Below are positions 20,777 through 29,908 of a stretch of DNA of 64,000 nucleotides, in pieces. Under the pieces are notes generated by a model that made no database searches, was not told the DNA's origin, and worked only from the letters and a program-made list of their open reading frames with translations. Every line of letters begins with the position of its first letter. Position 1 is the stretch's first letter. Source of the stretch: Ornithinimicrobium sp. INDO-MA30-4 (lineage in GTDB: Bacteria > Actinomycetota > Actinomycetes > Actinomycetales > Dermatophilaceae); assembly GCF_021535045.1 (NCBI RefSeq), contig NZ_CP091056.1, positions 310,001-374,000 on the forward strand, in the 5' to 3' direction. The position numbers and the translations under genes were made by a program.

Positions 20777-22386
20777 GTGTTTAACAGTCTCTCCGATCGC
20801 CTGACAGATACCTTCCGCAACCTCAAGCGGAAGGGAAGCCTGACTGAGTCCGACGTCAACGCCACGATTCGTGACATTCGCCTGGCCTTGCTGGACGCCG
20901 ATGTGGCCTTGCCGGTCGTGAAGTCCTTCACTGGGGCCGTGCGTGAGCGGGCCTTGGGTGCCGAGGTCTCCAAGTCGCTTAACCCGGGCCAGCAAGTCGT
21001 CAAGATCGTCAACGAAGAACTCGTGTCGATCCTGGGTGGCCAGACTCGGCGCCTCAACCTGGCCAAGCAACCGCCAACTGTCATCATGTTGGCCGGCTTG
21101 CAGGGTTCAGGTAAGACGACCTTCGCGGGCAAACTGGGCCACTGGCTGAGGAAGCGGGGCATACCCCGATCTTGGTGGCAGCTGACCTGCAGCGGCCCAA
21201 CGCCGTCAACCAGTTGCAAGTCGTCGGTGAGCGGGCGGGCATTCCGGTGTTCGCGCCGGAGCGAGGAAACGTCTTCGGCCACGATGCTGCAATGGACTCC
21301 GGCGAGGGCACCAAGTCCTTCGGGGATCCGGTCGATGTTGCTGTCGACGGTGTGGAGAACGCACGCACTAAGGGCCACGACGTCGTCATCATTGACACCG
21401 CCGGTCGGTTGGCCGTCGACGTTGACCTGATGCGCCAAGCCCATGACATCCGCCTGGAAACGCAGGCTGACGAGGTTCTCTTTGTCATTGACGCGATGAT
21501 CGGGCAGGCGGCCGTCGAGACCGCCAAGGCCTTCGCCGATGGCGTCGGAATCACGGGTTCGGTGCTGACCAAGCTTGATGGTGATGCTCGCGGTGGTGCT
21601 GCCCTGTCTGTGGCCACCGTCACGGGTGAGCCCATCCTCTTTGCCTCGACCGGTGAGGGATACAAGGACCTTGAGACTTTCCACCCTGACCGGATGGCAA
21701 GCCGCATCTTGGACATGGGTGACGTCCTTACGCTGATTGAACAGGCTGAAAAGGCGTTTGACGCAGCTCAGCAGCGGGAAATGGCCCGCAAGTTCATGGC
21801 CGAGGAGGACTTCACCTTTGATGACTTCCTGGAGCAAATGCAGGCCATCAAAAAGATGGGCTCACTGAAGCAGATGCTGGGCATGATGCCCGGTATGCAG
21901 CAGATGCGGGCGCAGTTGGACTCCTTGGATGAGCGCGAATTTGATCGTGTTGAAGCCATGGTCAGGTCCATGACTCCGTTTGAGCGCACCCACCCCAAGC
22001 AGATCAACGGGTCTCGGCGGGCCCGCATCGCACGCGGTTCCGGTGTGACGCCCTCCGACGTCAACCAGTTGTTGGAACGGTTCGGCCAAGCTCAAAAGAT
22101 GATGCGGCAGATGCGCAAGGGCGGCGGGATGCCCGGTATGCCAGGTATGCCCGGAGGCGGCGCTGGCAAGGCCAAGGGCAAGCAACAACCTCAGCGCAAG
22201 AAGTCCAAGAGCGGCAACCCGGCCAAGCGGGCCGCCGAGGAGAAGGCAGCCGCCCAGCGCCAAGAAGAAGGCGCACAAAAGGCACTGGGCAATGCGTTCG
22301 GGGCCGGTGCCGCGCAAGGTGATGACATGTCTGACTTGCAGTTGCCGAAGGGCTTCGAGAAGTTCTTGGGGAACGACTCAAAGTAA
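20777..22386 (+). CDS. ffh: Signal recognition particle protein Ffh (one frame break)
   Basis: Ffh binds 4.5S RNA and signal peptides and delivers ribosomes to FtsY. About 536 residues from a GTG at 20777 with GGGGAGG upstream. NG domain: GLQGSGKTTFAGKLGHW, VAADLQRPNAVNQL, DTAGRLAVD, TKLDGDARGG. The Met-rich M domain has KKMGSLKQMLGMMPGMQQM and the RNA-binding SRRARIARGSG. The C-terminal tail is long, with a GMPGMPGMPGG repeat and a Lys/Gln-rich stretch. The frame breaks at about 21163 (RKRG then HTPILVAADLQ). The SRP RNA gene itself is not in the window. Confidence 0.92.
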
Positions 22387-22421
22387 GACAGGGCAACGCT
22401 TCACCGGCGAAGGGCGACGAC

Positions 22422-23505
22422 ATGAGCACTGGCACCATCGAGGTCACTGGGCAAATCAGGTGAGCCCTGAGGAAGTCGTCGGTGCCATGTGGGTGGTTGA
22501 TGGACGGGTGACCTTTGATCGGCCCTCGTCCGTCGATCACCGGCTCAACGGTTTTGTCCTGCCCGGCCTGGTGGATGCGCATTGTCACGTTGGCCTAGAA
22601 GCGACTGGCGGCGTCGACAACGAGCGTGCTCGAGAGCATGCAGAACGAGACCGCGATGCCGGAGCATTGCTGCTGCGCGATGCGGGTAGCCCGGTCGACA
22701 CGTCATGGATCAACGATGAGGTCGATCTGCCGCGGCTGATCCGTGCTGGCCGGCACATTGCTCGAACCAAGCGCTACATCCGCAATTTTGCGCACGAGAT
22801 CGAGCCAGAATTGCTCGTCGAATACGTCCGAGTCCAAGCCAAGCGTGGCGACGGCTGGGTCAAGCTGGTGGGGGACTGGATTGACCGCGAGACGGGTGAT
22901 CTCAACACCTGTTGGCCCCGCGACGTGCTTACCCTGGCGATTGCCGCAGCACACGACGAAGGTGCCAGGGTCACAGCGCACTGCTTTGGCGAGGAGTCTC
23001 TGCGAGACTTCGTGGCCGCCGGCACGGACTGCATTGAGCACGCCACAGGTTTGCGCAGCGACACAATCGACTCTTTCGCAAAGCTGGCGTCGCTATCGTG
23101 CCGACGCTCGTGAACATCGAGAACTTTCCCGACTTTGCCGCTGCGGGCGAATCGAAATTTCCTACCTACGCCGAGCACATGCGCGATCTCTATCGGCGCC
23201 GCTACGAAACGATGGCTGCGGCGCGCGACGCCGGAATTGCGATCTTTGCCGGCACTGATGCAGGGGGCCAACTGCCACACGGACTCATTGGCAGCGAAGT
23301 CGCCGAGATGGTCAAGATCGGGATGGCGCCCCTGGAGGCGATCAACACGGCGTGCTGGAGTGCTCGCGAGTGGCTAGGCCGCGACGCCTTGAGCGAAGGT
23401 GCTAGCGCAGATTTCGTGCTCTATGACTCTGACCCAGCCCAGGATGTTCAGGTGCTGCGGGCACCCAGCAGCATTGTGCTGCGTGGGCGCCCGGTGACCG
23501 GGTGA
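22422..23505 (+). CDS. Amidohydrolase-family protein (imidazolonepropionase-like; two frame breaks)
   Basis: About 361 residues of metal-dependent amidohydrolase. The metal motif VDAHCHVGLE supplies HxH; KLVGDW carries the candidate carbamylated Lys; TAHCFGEES and EHATGL hold the next two His; FAGTDAGGQLPHG supplies the Asp. The C-terminal small domain ends IVLRGRPVTG. The substrate is unknown; imidazolonepropionase-like and prolidase-like members use cyclic amides or peptides. Frames break near 22458, just after VTGQI, and near 23083 (one A missing, FAKAGVAIVPTLV). The start ATG at 22422 is 35 bp after ffh. Confidence 0.8.
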
Positions 23506-23559
23506 GCTAGGTTGCTATTCGCTATTCGCTAAGGCGCGCAGGCTCAGCGTGCTGACGGC

Positions 23560-24600
23560 CTAGCTCAGGATGCGAGTCTGATCCTGCGTCACGGAGTGTC
23601 CGGCCATCAGCAGACCCACGACATACAAGGCGTGAACAGTCTCCGCGACCGGCGCCGTCTCGTCTTTCATCAGGCGGGCAACCACTGGGTGATTGCCATT
23701 GAGGATCAGAGTGGCCGACGCATTGTCCATGCCACGCGCTTCGGCGGCGGACCACCACATGGCCGGTCGGGTGTCCGGCAAAGAGCGCTACCTGGACATT
23801 GATGCGGTGCTCGGCGAGTGCCTCAGCGCCCAGCCACGCCACGCGGTCCGCAGCGGCGGAATCGGGGTGGTTCTCCGGCTTGGCCAAGTGGACGATGTGA
23901 TCAGCGTCGACTTCACGGAAGCGCTGTTGCTCGGTTTTGTTGATCCGCTCTAGCAGGGCTTGGTCGTGCGGACCACCAGCGTCGATCACCAAAGCGTCGG
24001 CGTGCACTGCGACTTCCTCAAGCGCGGCATAGGCACCGGCATCGCTGACGTAAGCGAGGTCATCGCCCTGGCGGATCAAGTCATCCAGGGTGAACTTGCC
24101 CATGGTGGTCGTCAACGGCAGGCTCGTCCGCAACAGGCTGAGCATGTCAGGGCCTTGAACCGCGAGCGACTTCAGGCCAGCGGAGTGCAACCGGATGATG
24201 TCTTGGTACACATCGGGGGCCATTCCTTGCACCATGATGAGCTCGCTCAGCAGACGAGCACCCAGGCGTTCGCTGACAAAAGACTTCGAGTTGGACTCGA
24301 GGAGGGCCTCGCGGGAGGCCGTCAGCGGGAGGTCGCCGGAGTCAACAACAGCCCGGCAGAAGAACGCCCAAGACGGGACTAACTGGTCATCAGAGTCTGC
24401 GACGAGCATCCCGTTCGAGTAGATGCGGTCACCGGTGCGGTGGCCTGGCTGCGCGGTATAGGGCAACACAAACGCCACGCCGCGGACATTCAGCAGCGAG
24501 GAGTCCAGGGCGATGATGCCCATTGCTTCAAAACCAAGTCGTTCGCGACACCATTGAAGCTGCTCTTCAACTGGCATGTCCCAAGGTCGAAATTCTGTTT
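23560..24600 (-). pseudogene. Hsp90-family chaperone lacking its N-terminal ATPase domain
   Basis: The encoded fragment corresponds to the middle and C-terminal domains of the actinobacterial 'HSP90 family protein', a distant HtpG relative of about 600 residues. Seen in order are PWDMPVEEQLQWCRERLGF, VRGVAFVLPY, the diagnostic VVDSGDLPLTASREALLES, and C-terminal LILNGNHPVVARLM. The GHKL ATPase domain of about 220 residues that should lie upstream is missing: beyond about 24600 the minus strand is occupied by a different gene on the plus strand. One frame break at about 23775 precedes the last 70 residues. The frame happens to stay open to 24733, but that part is a shadow. Without the ATP-binding domain it cannot act as an Hsp90; a deletion or an assembly join are both possible. 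Confidence 0.7.
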
Positions 24601-24611
24601 TTGGTAGTGGA

Positions 24612-25040
24612 ATGAACGAAGCGCCAACGCCCGAAGTTGGCGAAGGCGAACCCCAAACGAAAGAAGCACCTCCCGTGAGTGACCACACAACTGCACTGAA
24701 CGACGCAATGCAGATCGAGGGCGCCATGGGCATTGCTTTGGTCGACCGTCAAAGTGGCATGGCTCTGGCTACCGCAGGCAACCCGAACGGGTTGGACCTC
24801 AACGTGGCCGCTGCCGGTAACAGCAACGTTGTCTCCGCCAAGATGCGCACGATGGCTGACCTGGGCATCGATGAGGAGATCGAGGACATCTTGATCATCC
24901 TCGGCAGCCAGTACCACATCATCCGTACCTTCGGTAAAGAGGGCGGTATGTTCCTTTACCTGGTTCTGGACAAGTCCCGCGCCAACCTGGCGATGGCTCG
25001 CTTCCGCTTGAACCGCATTGAGCAAGAACTGAAGCTCTGA
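24612..25040 (+). CDS. Roadblock/LC7-like conserved actinobacterial protein
   Basis: The core from about 24675 reads DHTTALNDAMQIEGAMGIAL, then NLNVAAAGNSNVV-like, MRTMADLGIDEEIEDILIIL and FLYLVLDKSRANLAMARFRL. I recall this as a conserved actinobacterial single-domain protein with a roadblock/LC7-type fold; such proteins often work with small GTPases, but no GTPase partner is nearby. In-frame starts are ATG 24576, ATG 24612 and GTG 24675; the conserved part begins at the last, and the upstream residues look unconserved. Its 5' region abuts the broken end of the Hsp90 gene on the other strand. A strong terminator follows at 25057. Confidence 0.65.
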   Translation: MNEAPTPEVGEGEPQTKEAPPVSDHTTALNDAMQIEGAMGIALVDRQSGMALATAGNPNGLDLNVAAAGNSNVVSAKMRTMADLGIDEEIEDILIILGSQYHIIRTFGKEGGMFLYLVLDKSRANLAMARFRLNRIEQELKL

Positions 25041-25056
25041 TTCAGTCTTAACTCTG

Positions 25057-25090
25057 AGAATGCCCGGCCCCTGTGGCCGGGCATTCTTTG
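25057..25090 (+). terminator. Strong intrinsic terminator after the roadblock-like gene
   Basis: AGAATGCCCGGCC at 25057-25069 pairs perfectly with GGCCGGGCATTCT at 25075-25087 across a 5-base loop, followed by TTG. A 13-bp GC-rich stem ends this transcription unit before the rpsP operon. Confidence 0.85.
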
Positions 25091-25291
25091 TATCCGGCCC
25101 CTGTGACGCAGGCAGAGTTCGGTCAGGTTCACGAGATTCGGTCGTTGTCTGGCACAATGGCGGGGTACTCATCCAGCCCGGCCCCTCTCACCGGGCTAGG
25201 ACGTGTCCATAGATTGCTAGCCCCACGCGTGTTTCCCCACGTGGACGGCTTAGCGTTCGCCCCAGAACAAGAATGAGGAGACACCGCAAAC
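25091..25291 (+). promoter_or_regulatory. Leader and presumed promoter region of the rpsP operon
   Basis: Two hundred bases without a gene upstream of rpsP. It holds a possible hairpin around AGCCCGGCCCCTCTCACCGGGCT (arms AGCCCGG and CCGGGCT, about 25177-25199) and a ribosome site GAGGAGAC before the GTG at 25292. A promoter must lie here because a strong terminator closes the unit upstream, but I cannot fix the -35 and -10 boxes with confidence. Confidence 0.4.
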
Positions 25292-25751
25292 GTGGCTGTC
25301 AAGATTCGTCTGAAGCGCATGGGTAAGATCCGTGCACCTTTCTACCGTGTTGTCGTGATGGACTCTCGCGCAAAGCGGGATGGTCGCGCCATCGAGGAGA
25401 TCGGCAAGTACCATCCGACCGAGGAGCCTTCGCTCATCGACATCGACACTGAGCGTGCTCAGTACTGGCTCGGAGTTGGCGCACAGCCGACCGAGCAGGT
25501 GCGCGCGCTCCTCGAGGTGACCGGTGACTGGGCCAAGCACACTGGTGTTGGCGACCCGGCAGGTTCCTTGAAGCAAGGAGCCCCGCCCAGACCGCAAGGC
25601 TCTCTACGAAGCCGCTCTAGCCGCCGCCGATGGCGCCGACGCTACGACTGCTCCCACGAAGAAGAAGGCCAAGAAGGCTGAAGAGCCCAAGGCCGAGGCT
25701 GCCTCGACTGACGAGCCGGCCGCCGACGAGGCTGCTTCAACCGAGGCCTGA
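25292..25751 (+). CDS. rpsP: 30S ribosomal protein bS16 with charged C-terminal tail (one frame break)
   Basis: bS16 stabilises the body of the small subunit. It starts at GTG 25292 with TGAGGAGAC upstream. The conserved part is [37 protein letters not shown] and a C-terminal [13 protein letters not shown]. After a frame break at about 25582 the protein continues with [15 protein letters not shown] and an extra tail of Lys, Glu and Ala ([18 protein letters not shown]...), ending at 25751. Reconstructed length is about 153 residues, much longer than the E. coli protein of 82; such low-complexity tails on bS16 occur in actinobacteria. Confidence 0.9.
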
Positions 25752-25753
25752 GC

Positions 25754-25996
25754 ATGTTGGAAGAAGCGCTAGAACACTTGGTGAAGGGCATTGTTGATCA
25801 CGATGGAGACGTCGTGGTTCGGCAAAAGACCGTGAGGCATGGCGATGTCCTCGAAGTTCGGGTTCACCCGGACGACTTGGGACGCGTCATTGGCCGCCGG
25901 GGTCGCACTGCGGGTGCACTCCGCACCGTGCTAGGCGCCTTGTCCGACAACTCAAAGGTCCGCATCGACATTGTTGATACAGACCGGCTTCGCTAG
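25754..25996 (+). CDS. khpA: KH-domain RNA-binding protein
   Basis: Eighty residues, a single KH domain of the KhpA/YlqC family, which partners KhpB/Jag in RNA binding. It has the GxxG-type RNA loop in RVIGRRGRTAGALRTVLGAL. The start ATG at 25754 is 2 bp after rpsP. The rpsP-khpA-rimM order is conserved in Gram-positive bacteria. A hairpin follows at 26011. Confidence 0.88.
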   Translation: MLEEALEHLVKGIVDHDGDVVVRQKTVRHGDVLEVRVHPDDLGRVIGRRGRTAGALRTVLGALSDNSKVRIDIVDTDRLR

Positions 25997-26010
25997 TTCA
26001 TAGCATCGCT

Positions 26011-26044
26011 TTGGCCCCCGTAGTGCTCGACACTATGGGGGCCA
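26011..26044 (+). terminator. Hairpin between khpA and rimM
   Basis: TGGCCCCCGTAGTG pairs with CACTATGGGGGCCA over 14 bp with one G-U pair and a 5-base loop, followed by TTGCTATT. It lies inside the operon, 32 bp before rimM, so it may act as a partial terminator that sets the ratio of rpsP-khpA to rimM-trmD-rplS messages, or as a 3' end protecting the upstream part. Confidence 0.65.
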
Positions 26045-26076
26045 TTGCTATTAACAGTCACAGGAGTGACATCACC

Positions 26077-26616
26077 ATGAATCAGAACGCAGCGGACGCA
26101 GATTTCGTCATCGCGCGCATTGGAAAGCCGCACGGAATCAAGGGCGAGGTGACCGTCCAGGTGCACACCGATAGCCCCGAGACGAGACTCGTGCCCGGTG
26201 CTGAGTATGCGACCGACCCGGCTAGCCGTGGTCCGCTCACGATCGTTGGGGTGCGGGTTCACCAGGGCACGTATCTGCTGAGGCTCGATGGTGTCGCGGA
26301 CCGAAACGCTGCTGAGTCGCTCCGCAACACCACCCTGGTGGGTGCGCATGAAGAGTTAGATGATGAGGAAGACGCCTGGTTCGCCGAGGACCTCATGGGC
26401 TTTGCCGTCGTCACCACCAACGGTGAGGTCGTCGGTGAGGTGGCTGACCTGCATACCCGGGAGGTTCAGGACCTGCTTGAAGTGACCCGCACCCAGGGGC
26501 CGAACGCACTGATCCCGTTTGTCGATGAGCTTGTCCCTGAGATTGACGTTGACGCCCGACGCGTGGTCATCGACCCACCTGCCGGGCTGCTAGAACTTAA
26601 CGAGAGCAACCAGTAA
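26077..26616 (+). CDS. rimM: Ribosome maturation factor RimM
   Basis: RimM binds uS19 and helps fold the 16S rRNA 3' domain. It has 179 residues and is unbroken. The N-terminal beta-barrel begins VIARIGKPHGIKGEVTVQ, and the PRC-barrel part carries AWFAEDLMGFAVV and PFVDELVPEIDVDARRVVIDPPAGLLEL. The ATG at 26077 has CAGGAGTG upstream. trmD starts directly after the stop. Confidence 0.93.
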   Translation: MNQNAADADFVIARIGKPHGIKGEVTVQVHTDSPETRLVPGAEYATDPASRGPLTIVGVRVHQGTYLLRLDGVADRNAAESLRNTTLVGAHEELDDEEDAWFAEDLMGFAVVTTNGEVVGEVADLHTREVQDLLEVTRTQGPNALIPFVDELVPEIDVDARRVVIDPPAGLLELNESNQ

Positions 26617-27361
26617 ATGCGCATCGATGTTCTCAGCATCTTCCCTGAATACCTTGTCCCGCTAGACCTGTCGCTCATCGGCAAATCCCGCGAACGTGGC
26701 CTGCTCGATGTCCGCGCCCATAACTTGCGCGACTGGACGACCGACCGGCACAACAGAGTTGACGACACTCCGTATGGCGGCGGCGCCGGCATGGTGATGA
26801 AGCCCGAGCCGTGGGCCCAAGGCCTTGATGCCGTGGCGGATGACATTGCGGGCAATCATCAGGGTGACCTTGAGCGGCCGATTCTGATTGTGCCGGGCCC
26901 CTCGGGGCAGCGGTTCACGCAAAGATGGCCGCAGAATTGGCTCAGGCACCAAATCTGGTCTTCGCCTGTGGGCGCTATGAGGGCATCGACGAGCGTGTCT
27001 ACGACTTCGCTACGCAGCGATATGACGTGCGAATCGTGTCGCTGGGTGACTATGTGCTGAACGGGGAGAGGTAGCCGTGCTGGCCATGGTCGAAGCCATC
27101 GTGCGGCTGGTGCCAGGCGTCATCGGCAATCAAGAATCCCTCGTAGAAGAATCCCACGAGGATGGTTTGTTGGAGTATCCGGTCTACACCAAACCCGCAG
27201 TCTGGCGAGACCGTGGTGTCCCAGAGATTCTCTTGTCAGGCAATCACGCAGCAATCCGCACCTGGCGTCACGAGCAGCGACTTGAGCGGACGGCCGCACG
27301 GCGTCCCGACCTATTGTCTGCCACTCAAAGCCTGCGCCCGCAGAGCATAGAGAGCAGCGAC
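26617..27361 (+). CDS. trmD: tRNA (guanine37-N1)-methyltransferase (two frame breaks)
   Basis: TrmD methylates G37 beside the anticodon and prevents +1 frameshifting. It has the SPOUT trefoil-knot fold. The N-terminus [13 protein letters not shown] and [18 protein letters not shown] are diagnostic; after a break at about 26923 come [16 protein letters not shown] and, after a break at about 27068 (G run one short, LNGGEVAV), [17 protein letters not shown], then [18 protein letters not shown]. The TrmD part ends near 27320; the frame remains open into the GNAT domain that follows, so either the two are fused or one more base is missing and the stop is TAG near 27348. The boundary given here is the GTG at 27362. 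Confidence 0.87.
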
Positions 27362-27813
27362 GTGCAGACGGCGCTGCCGGCAGATGCAGGTGAACTCTTA
27401 ACGCTGACGGTCGCTTGCTACGTGGCAGAGGGCGGGACCATAATTCGTTTGGCCTGCCAGCCCTGAACGAAACGACAGAGTCAGTTCGCGAGGCGCTGGC
27501 CGAATGGACGACCTGGGTCCTACGTTCGCAGGGGCGGATGATCGGATCGGTGCGCGCCCGCATGAGCGGTCATGACTGGGAGATTGGCCGCCTGATTGTT
27601 GCTCCTGACCTGCAGAGCCAAGGGATTGGTCGTTGGCTCTTGGAGTTGGCTGAGTCGCAGGCGCCAGAGGAGGCCAGGTCAGTTGTCCTCTTCACCGGTG
27701 CGAAGTCCAAGCGAAACCTGACCATGTATCGCAAGGCTGGCTACCGTGTGACGGGGGCAAGCGAACACTTGGGCGTGCCGACGAAGCATTTAGCCAAGCG
27801 GATTTCCCGCTGA
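27362..27813 (+). CDS. GNAT-family N-acetyltransferase, fused to or coupled with trmD (one frame break)
   Basis: About 150 residues with a GNAT fold: acetyl-CoA loop [20 protein letters not shown] and the later [18 protein letters not shown]. The substrate is unknown. A GTG at 27362 ([13 protein letters not shown]) is the only reasonable separate start; no clear ribosome site precedes it, and the frame from TrmD enters without interruption. One break lies at about 27434, where a G is missing between AEG and RDHNSF. If fused, it would give a protein of about 398 residues. A neighbouring GNAT may acetylate ribosomal protein or another target, but that is speculation. Confidence 0.7.
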
Positions 27814-28001
27814 TCGGCGATTTTGGCCGTTGTGCTTCATGTGGCAAACTCAAGAGTTGCGTCTGCTGACGCAGAGGTGTGCCCCTGCCACAGGGGGTGA
27901 GTGCACCAGTTTGCAGCGCAACTTTGACTTCCATTCGCACCACTCGATGGTGCACCTGAACCGCGTTGATGACCTGTGGCATTGGCGAGAAAGAGACACT
28001 C
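27814..28001 (+). promoter_or_regulatory. rplS leader (188 nt)
   Basis: No gene is seen here. The stretch holds a small hairpin CCCCTG-CCA-CAGGGG at about 27884-27898, and a longer-range inverted repeat GTGCACC (about 27901) with GGTGCAC (about 27950). Such a structured leader could host a promoter and ribosomal-protein autoregulation, but none of the described L19 leaders can be identified by eye. The last bases give GAGAAAGAGAC before the rplS ATG. Confidence 0.35.
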
Positions 28002-28363
28002 ATGCACAAGCTTGACGCTGTTGATGCAGCCAGCCTCCGCGACGACATCCCGGACTTCCGCGCCGGTGACAACATCAAGGTGCACGTGAAGGTTATTGAA
28101 GGTAACCGTCAGCGTGTCCAGGTTTTCCAGGGCGTTGTTATCCGTCGTCACGGTGGTGGCGTTGGCGAGACCTACACGGTCCGCAAGGTCTCCTTCGGCA
28201 CCGGCGTGGAGCGTACTTTCCCGGTGCACACCCCCAGGTCGAGAAGATCGAGTTGGTCAGCCGCGGTGACGTTCGTCGCGCCAAGCTGTACTACCTCCGT
28301 AACCTGCGCGGTAAGGCCGCTCGCATCCGCGAGAAGCGCGAAACCCCGAGCGCCGCGAAGTAA
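28002..28363 (+). CDS. rplS: 50S ribosomal protein bL19 (one frame break)
   Basis: bL19 lies at the subunit interface. About 120 residues. The sequence [54 protein letters not shown] and [13 protein letters not shown] is typical. The frame breaks at about 28236, where a C run is one short ([11 protein letters not shown]). It follows trmD and precedes lepB as in other actinobacteria. Confidence 0.93.
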
Positions 28364-28445
28364 ATCGCAGCAACCCCTCAGGTGCCTGGCTTACGGTGCT
28401 TCTAGATTTAGCAGGCATCACTACTAGGCAACCTAAGGACACTTT

Positions 28446-29201
28446 GTGACGGACGAATCCTCAACTGGTTTCGATCCTGACATGCCGTCGCGCAGGAGTC
28501 GACAAGACTCCGGCGCGGCGGCATCGTCGTCTCTAGGGCGCTTTGGTGCTCTGATCAAAGAAATCGCCATGGTGGCGGTCATCGCCTTGGTCGTGTCGTT
28601 CTTGATCAAGACGTTCCTGGTGCAGGCCTTCTGGATCCCGTCCGGATCGATGGAGAACACCTTGCAGGTAGGGGACCGGGTGTTGGTCAGCAAGATTCAG
28701 GCCGGGCCTGCTGACATCGACCGCGGTGATGTTGTCGTTTTCGAAGACCCCAACGAGTGGCTCCCCGCAATCACCCCCGTTGACCGTGGCCCGTTCTTAA
28801 ACGGTGCAGTCGATGTCATGGAGTTTGTCGGATTGGCGCCCACGGGCGAGGGCAATCACCTGATCAAGCGAGTGATCGGTGTCAGCGGCGATCATGTCGT
28901 CTGTTGTGATGCTGGTGGCCGCATTACGGTGAACGACCAGCCACTGGATGAGGCTTACCTTTATCCGGGCGATGCGCCGAGCACCATCGAATTCGACATC
29001 ACGGTGCCACAAGACAGCCTCTGGGTGATGGGTGACCACCGTTCCAACTCCGCTGACTCGCGAGTGCACGATGATGGCACCGGGGCTGTTGGCTCGGTGC
29101 CGATGGACAACGTTGTGGGACAGGCTTTCGTGCTGGTTTGGCCACTCAACCACCTCGATTGGCTCTCGCCGCCGGACACGCTGAGCCAATCCCGCGCCAT
29201 G
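28446..29201 (+). CDS. lepB: Signal peptidase I
   Basis: LepB cleaves signal peptides of exported proteins at the outer face of the membrane. It starts at GTG 28446 with AAGGAC upstream. A cytoplasmic Ser/Arg-rich N-terminus precedes one membrane segment (VAVIALVVSFLIKTFLVQAF). The catalytic Ser is in WIPSGSMENTLQVGDRV and the catalytic Lys in NHLIKRVIGVSGDHV; box E is MGDHRSNSADSR. About 250 residues. In the given sequence the frame continues without a stop into rnhB; a single missing base near the end of lepB would give the ATGA overlap common in this cluster, so I place the boundary at the rnhB ATG. Confidence 0.85.
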
Positions 29202-29908
29202 AGCGTGACGCGCGTTAAGAAGATCCCCAGCGGCAAGCCCTCCCTGCGCCACGAACGGACACTGCAACGTCAGGGGTATGACGTGGTCGTGGGCATGGAT
29301 GAAGTGGGCCGGGGAGCATTGGCTGGGCCGGTCAGCGTGGGGGTGGTAGCGATCAACACCGCAACCAAATCGGCTCCAGCGGGGGTCAAAGACTCCAAAT
29401 TGCTCAGCGCAGCAGCGCGAGAGCGGATGGTTCCCCAACTGCAGCGGTGGGCCTTGAGTTGGGGGGTGGGCCACGCATACCCAGAAGAGATTGACGCCCA
29501 CGGGATCATGGCTGGTCTTCGGATCGCTGGTCAGCGTGCCTTGGCGCAACTGGATCTGGTGCCCGACATCATCATCCTCGACGGCAATCACGATTGGCTC
29601 ACGGTGCCTGAGCAGGTTGGCCTCTTTGGCTTTGCCGACCCGCAGTCTGCGCCGGCTCCACCCGTGCAGACGCTGATCAAGGCAGATATGTCGTGTTCGT
29701 CCGTAGCGGCAGCCAGTGTTCTGGCTAAGGTGACTCGAGACAGCATGATGGTTGACCTAGCGACGTCGTATCCGCCCTTCGAGTGGGACCTCAACAAGGG
29801 GTACGCTGCGCCGGGTCACCAAGAGGCTTTGCGCGAGCATGGCCCTGCGAGCATCACCGGCGGAGCTGGAACCTCACCGGCGCACACGAGAAGGGACGTC
29901 AGGTATGA
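29199..29908 (+). CDS. rnhB: Ribonuclease HII (one frame break)
   Basis: RNase HII cuts RNA-DNA hybrids, including single ribonucleotides in DNA. The catalytic motif GMDEVGRGALAGPV gives the DEG/DD acidic residues; DSKLLSAAARERM, ILDGNHDWL and KADMSCSSVAAASVLAKVTRD follow. The frame breaks at about 29858, where one C is missing; the other frame gives the C-terminus RRSWNLTGAHEKGRQV and a TGA at 29906 that overlaps the next ATG. Starts possible are ATG 29199 and GTG 29205, both in frame with lepB. Confidence 0.85.

Noticed and set aside
20764-21837. A 357-codon minus-strand open frame opposite ffh
   Set aside because: It mirrors the conserved Ffh frame, has no ribosome site and no recognisable motif.
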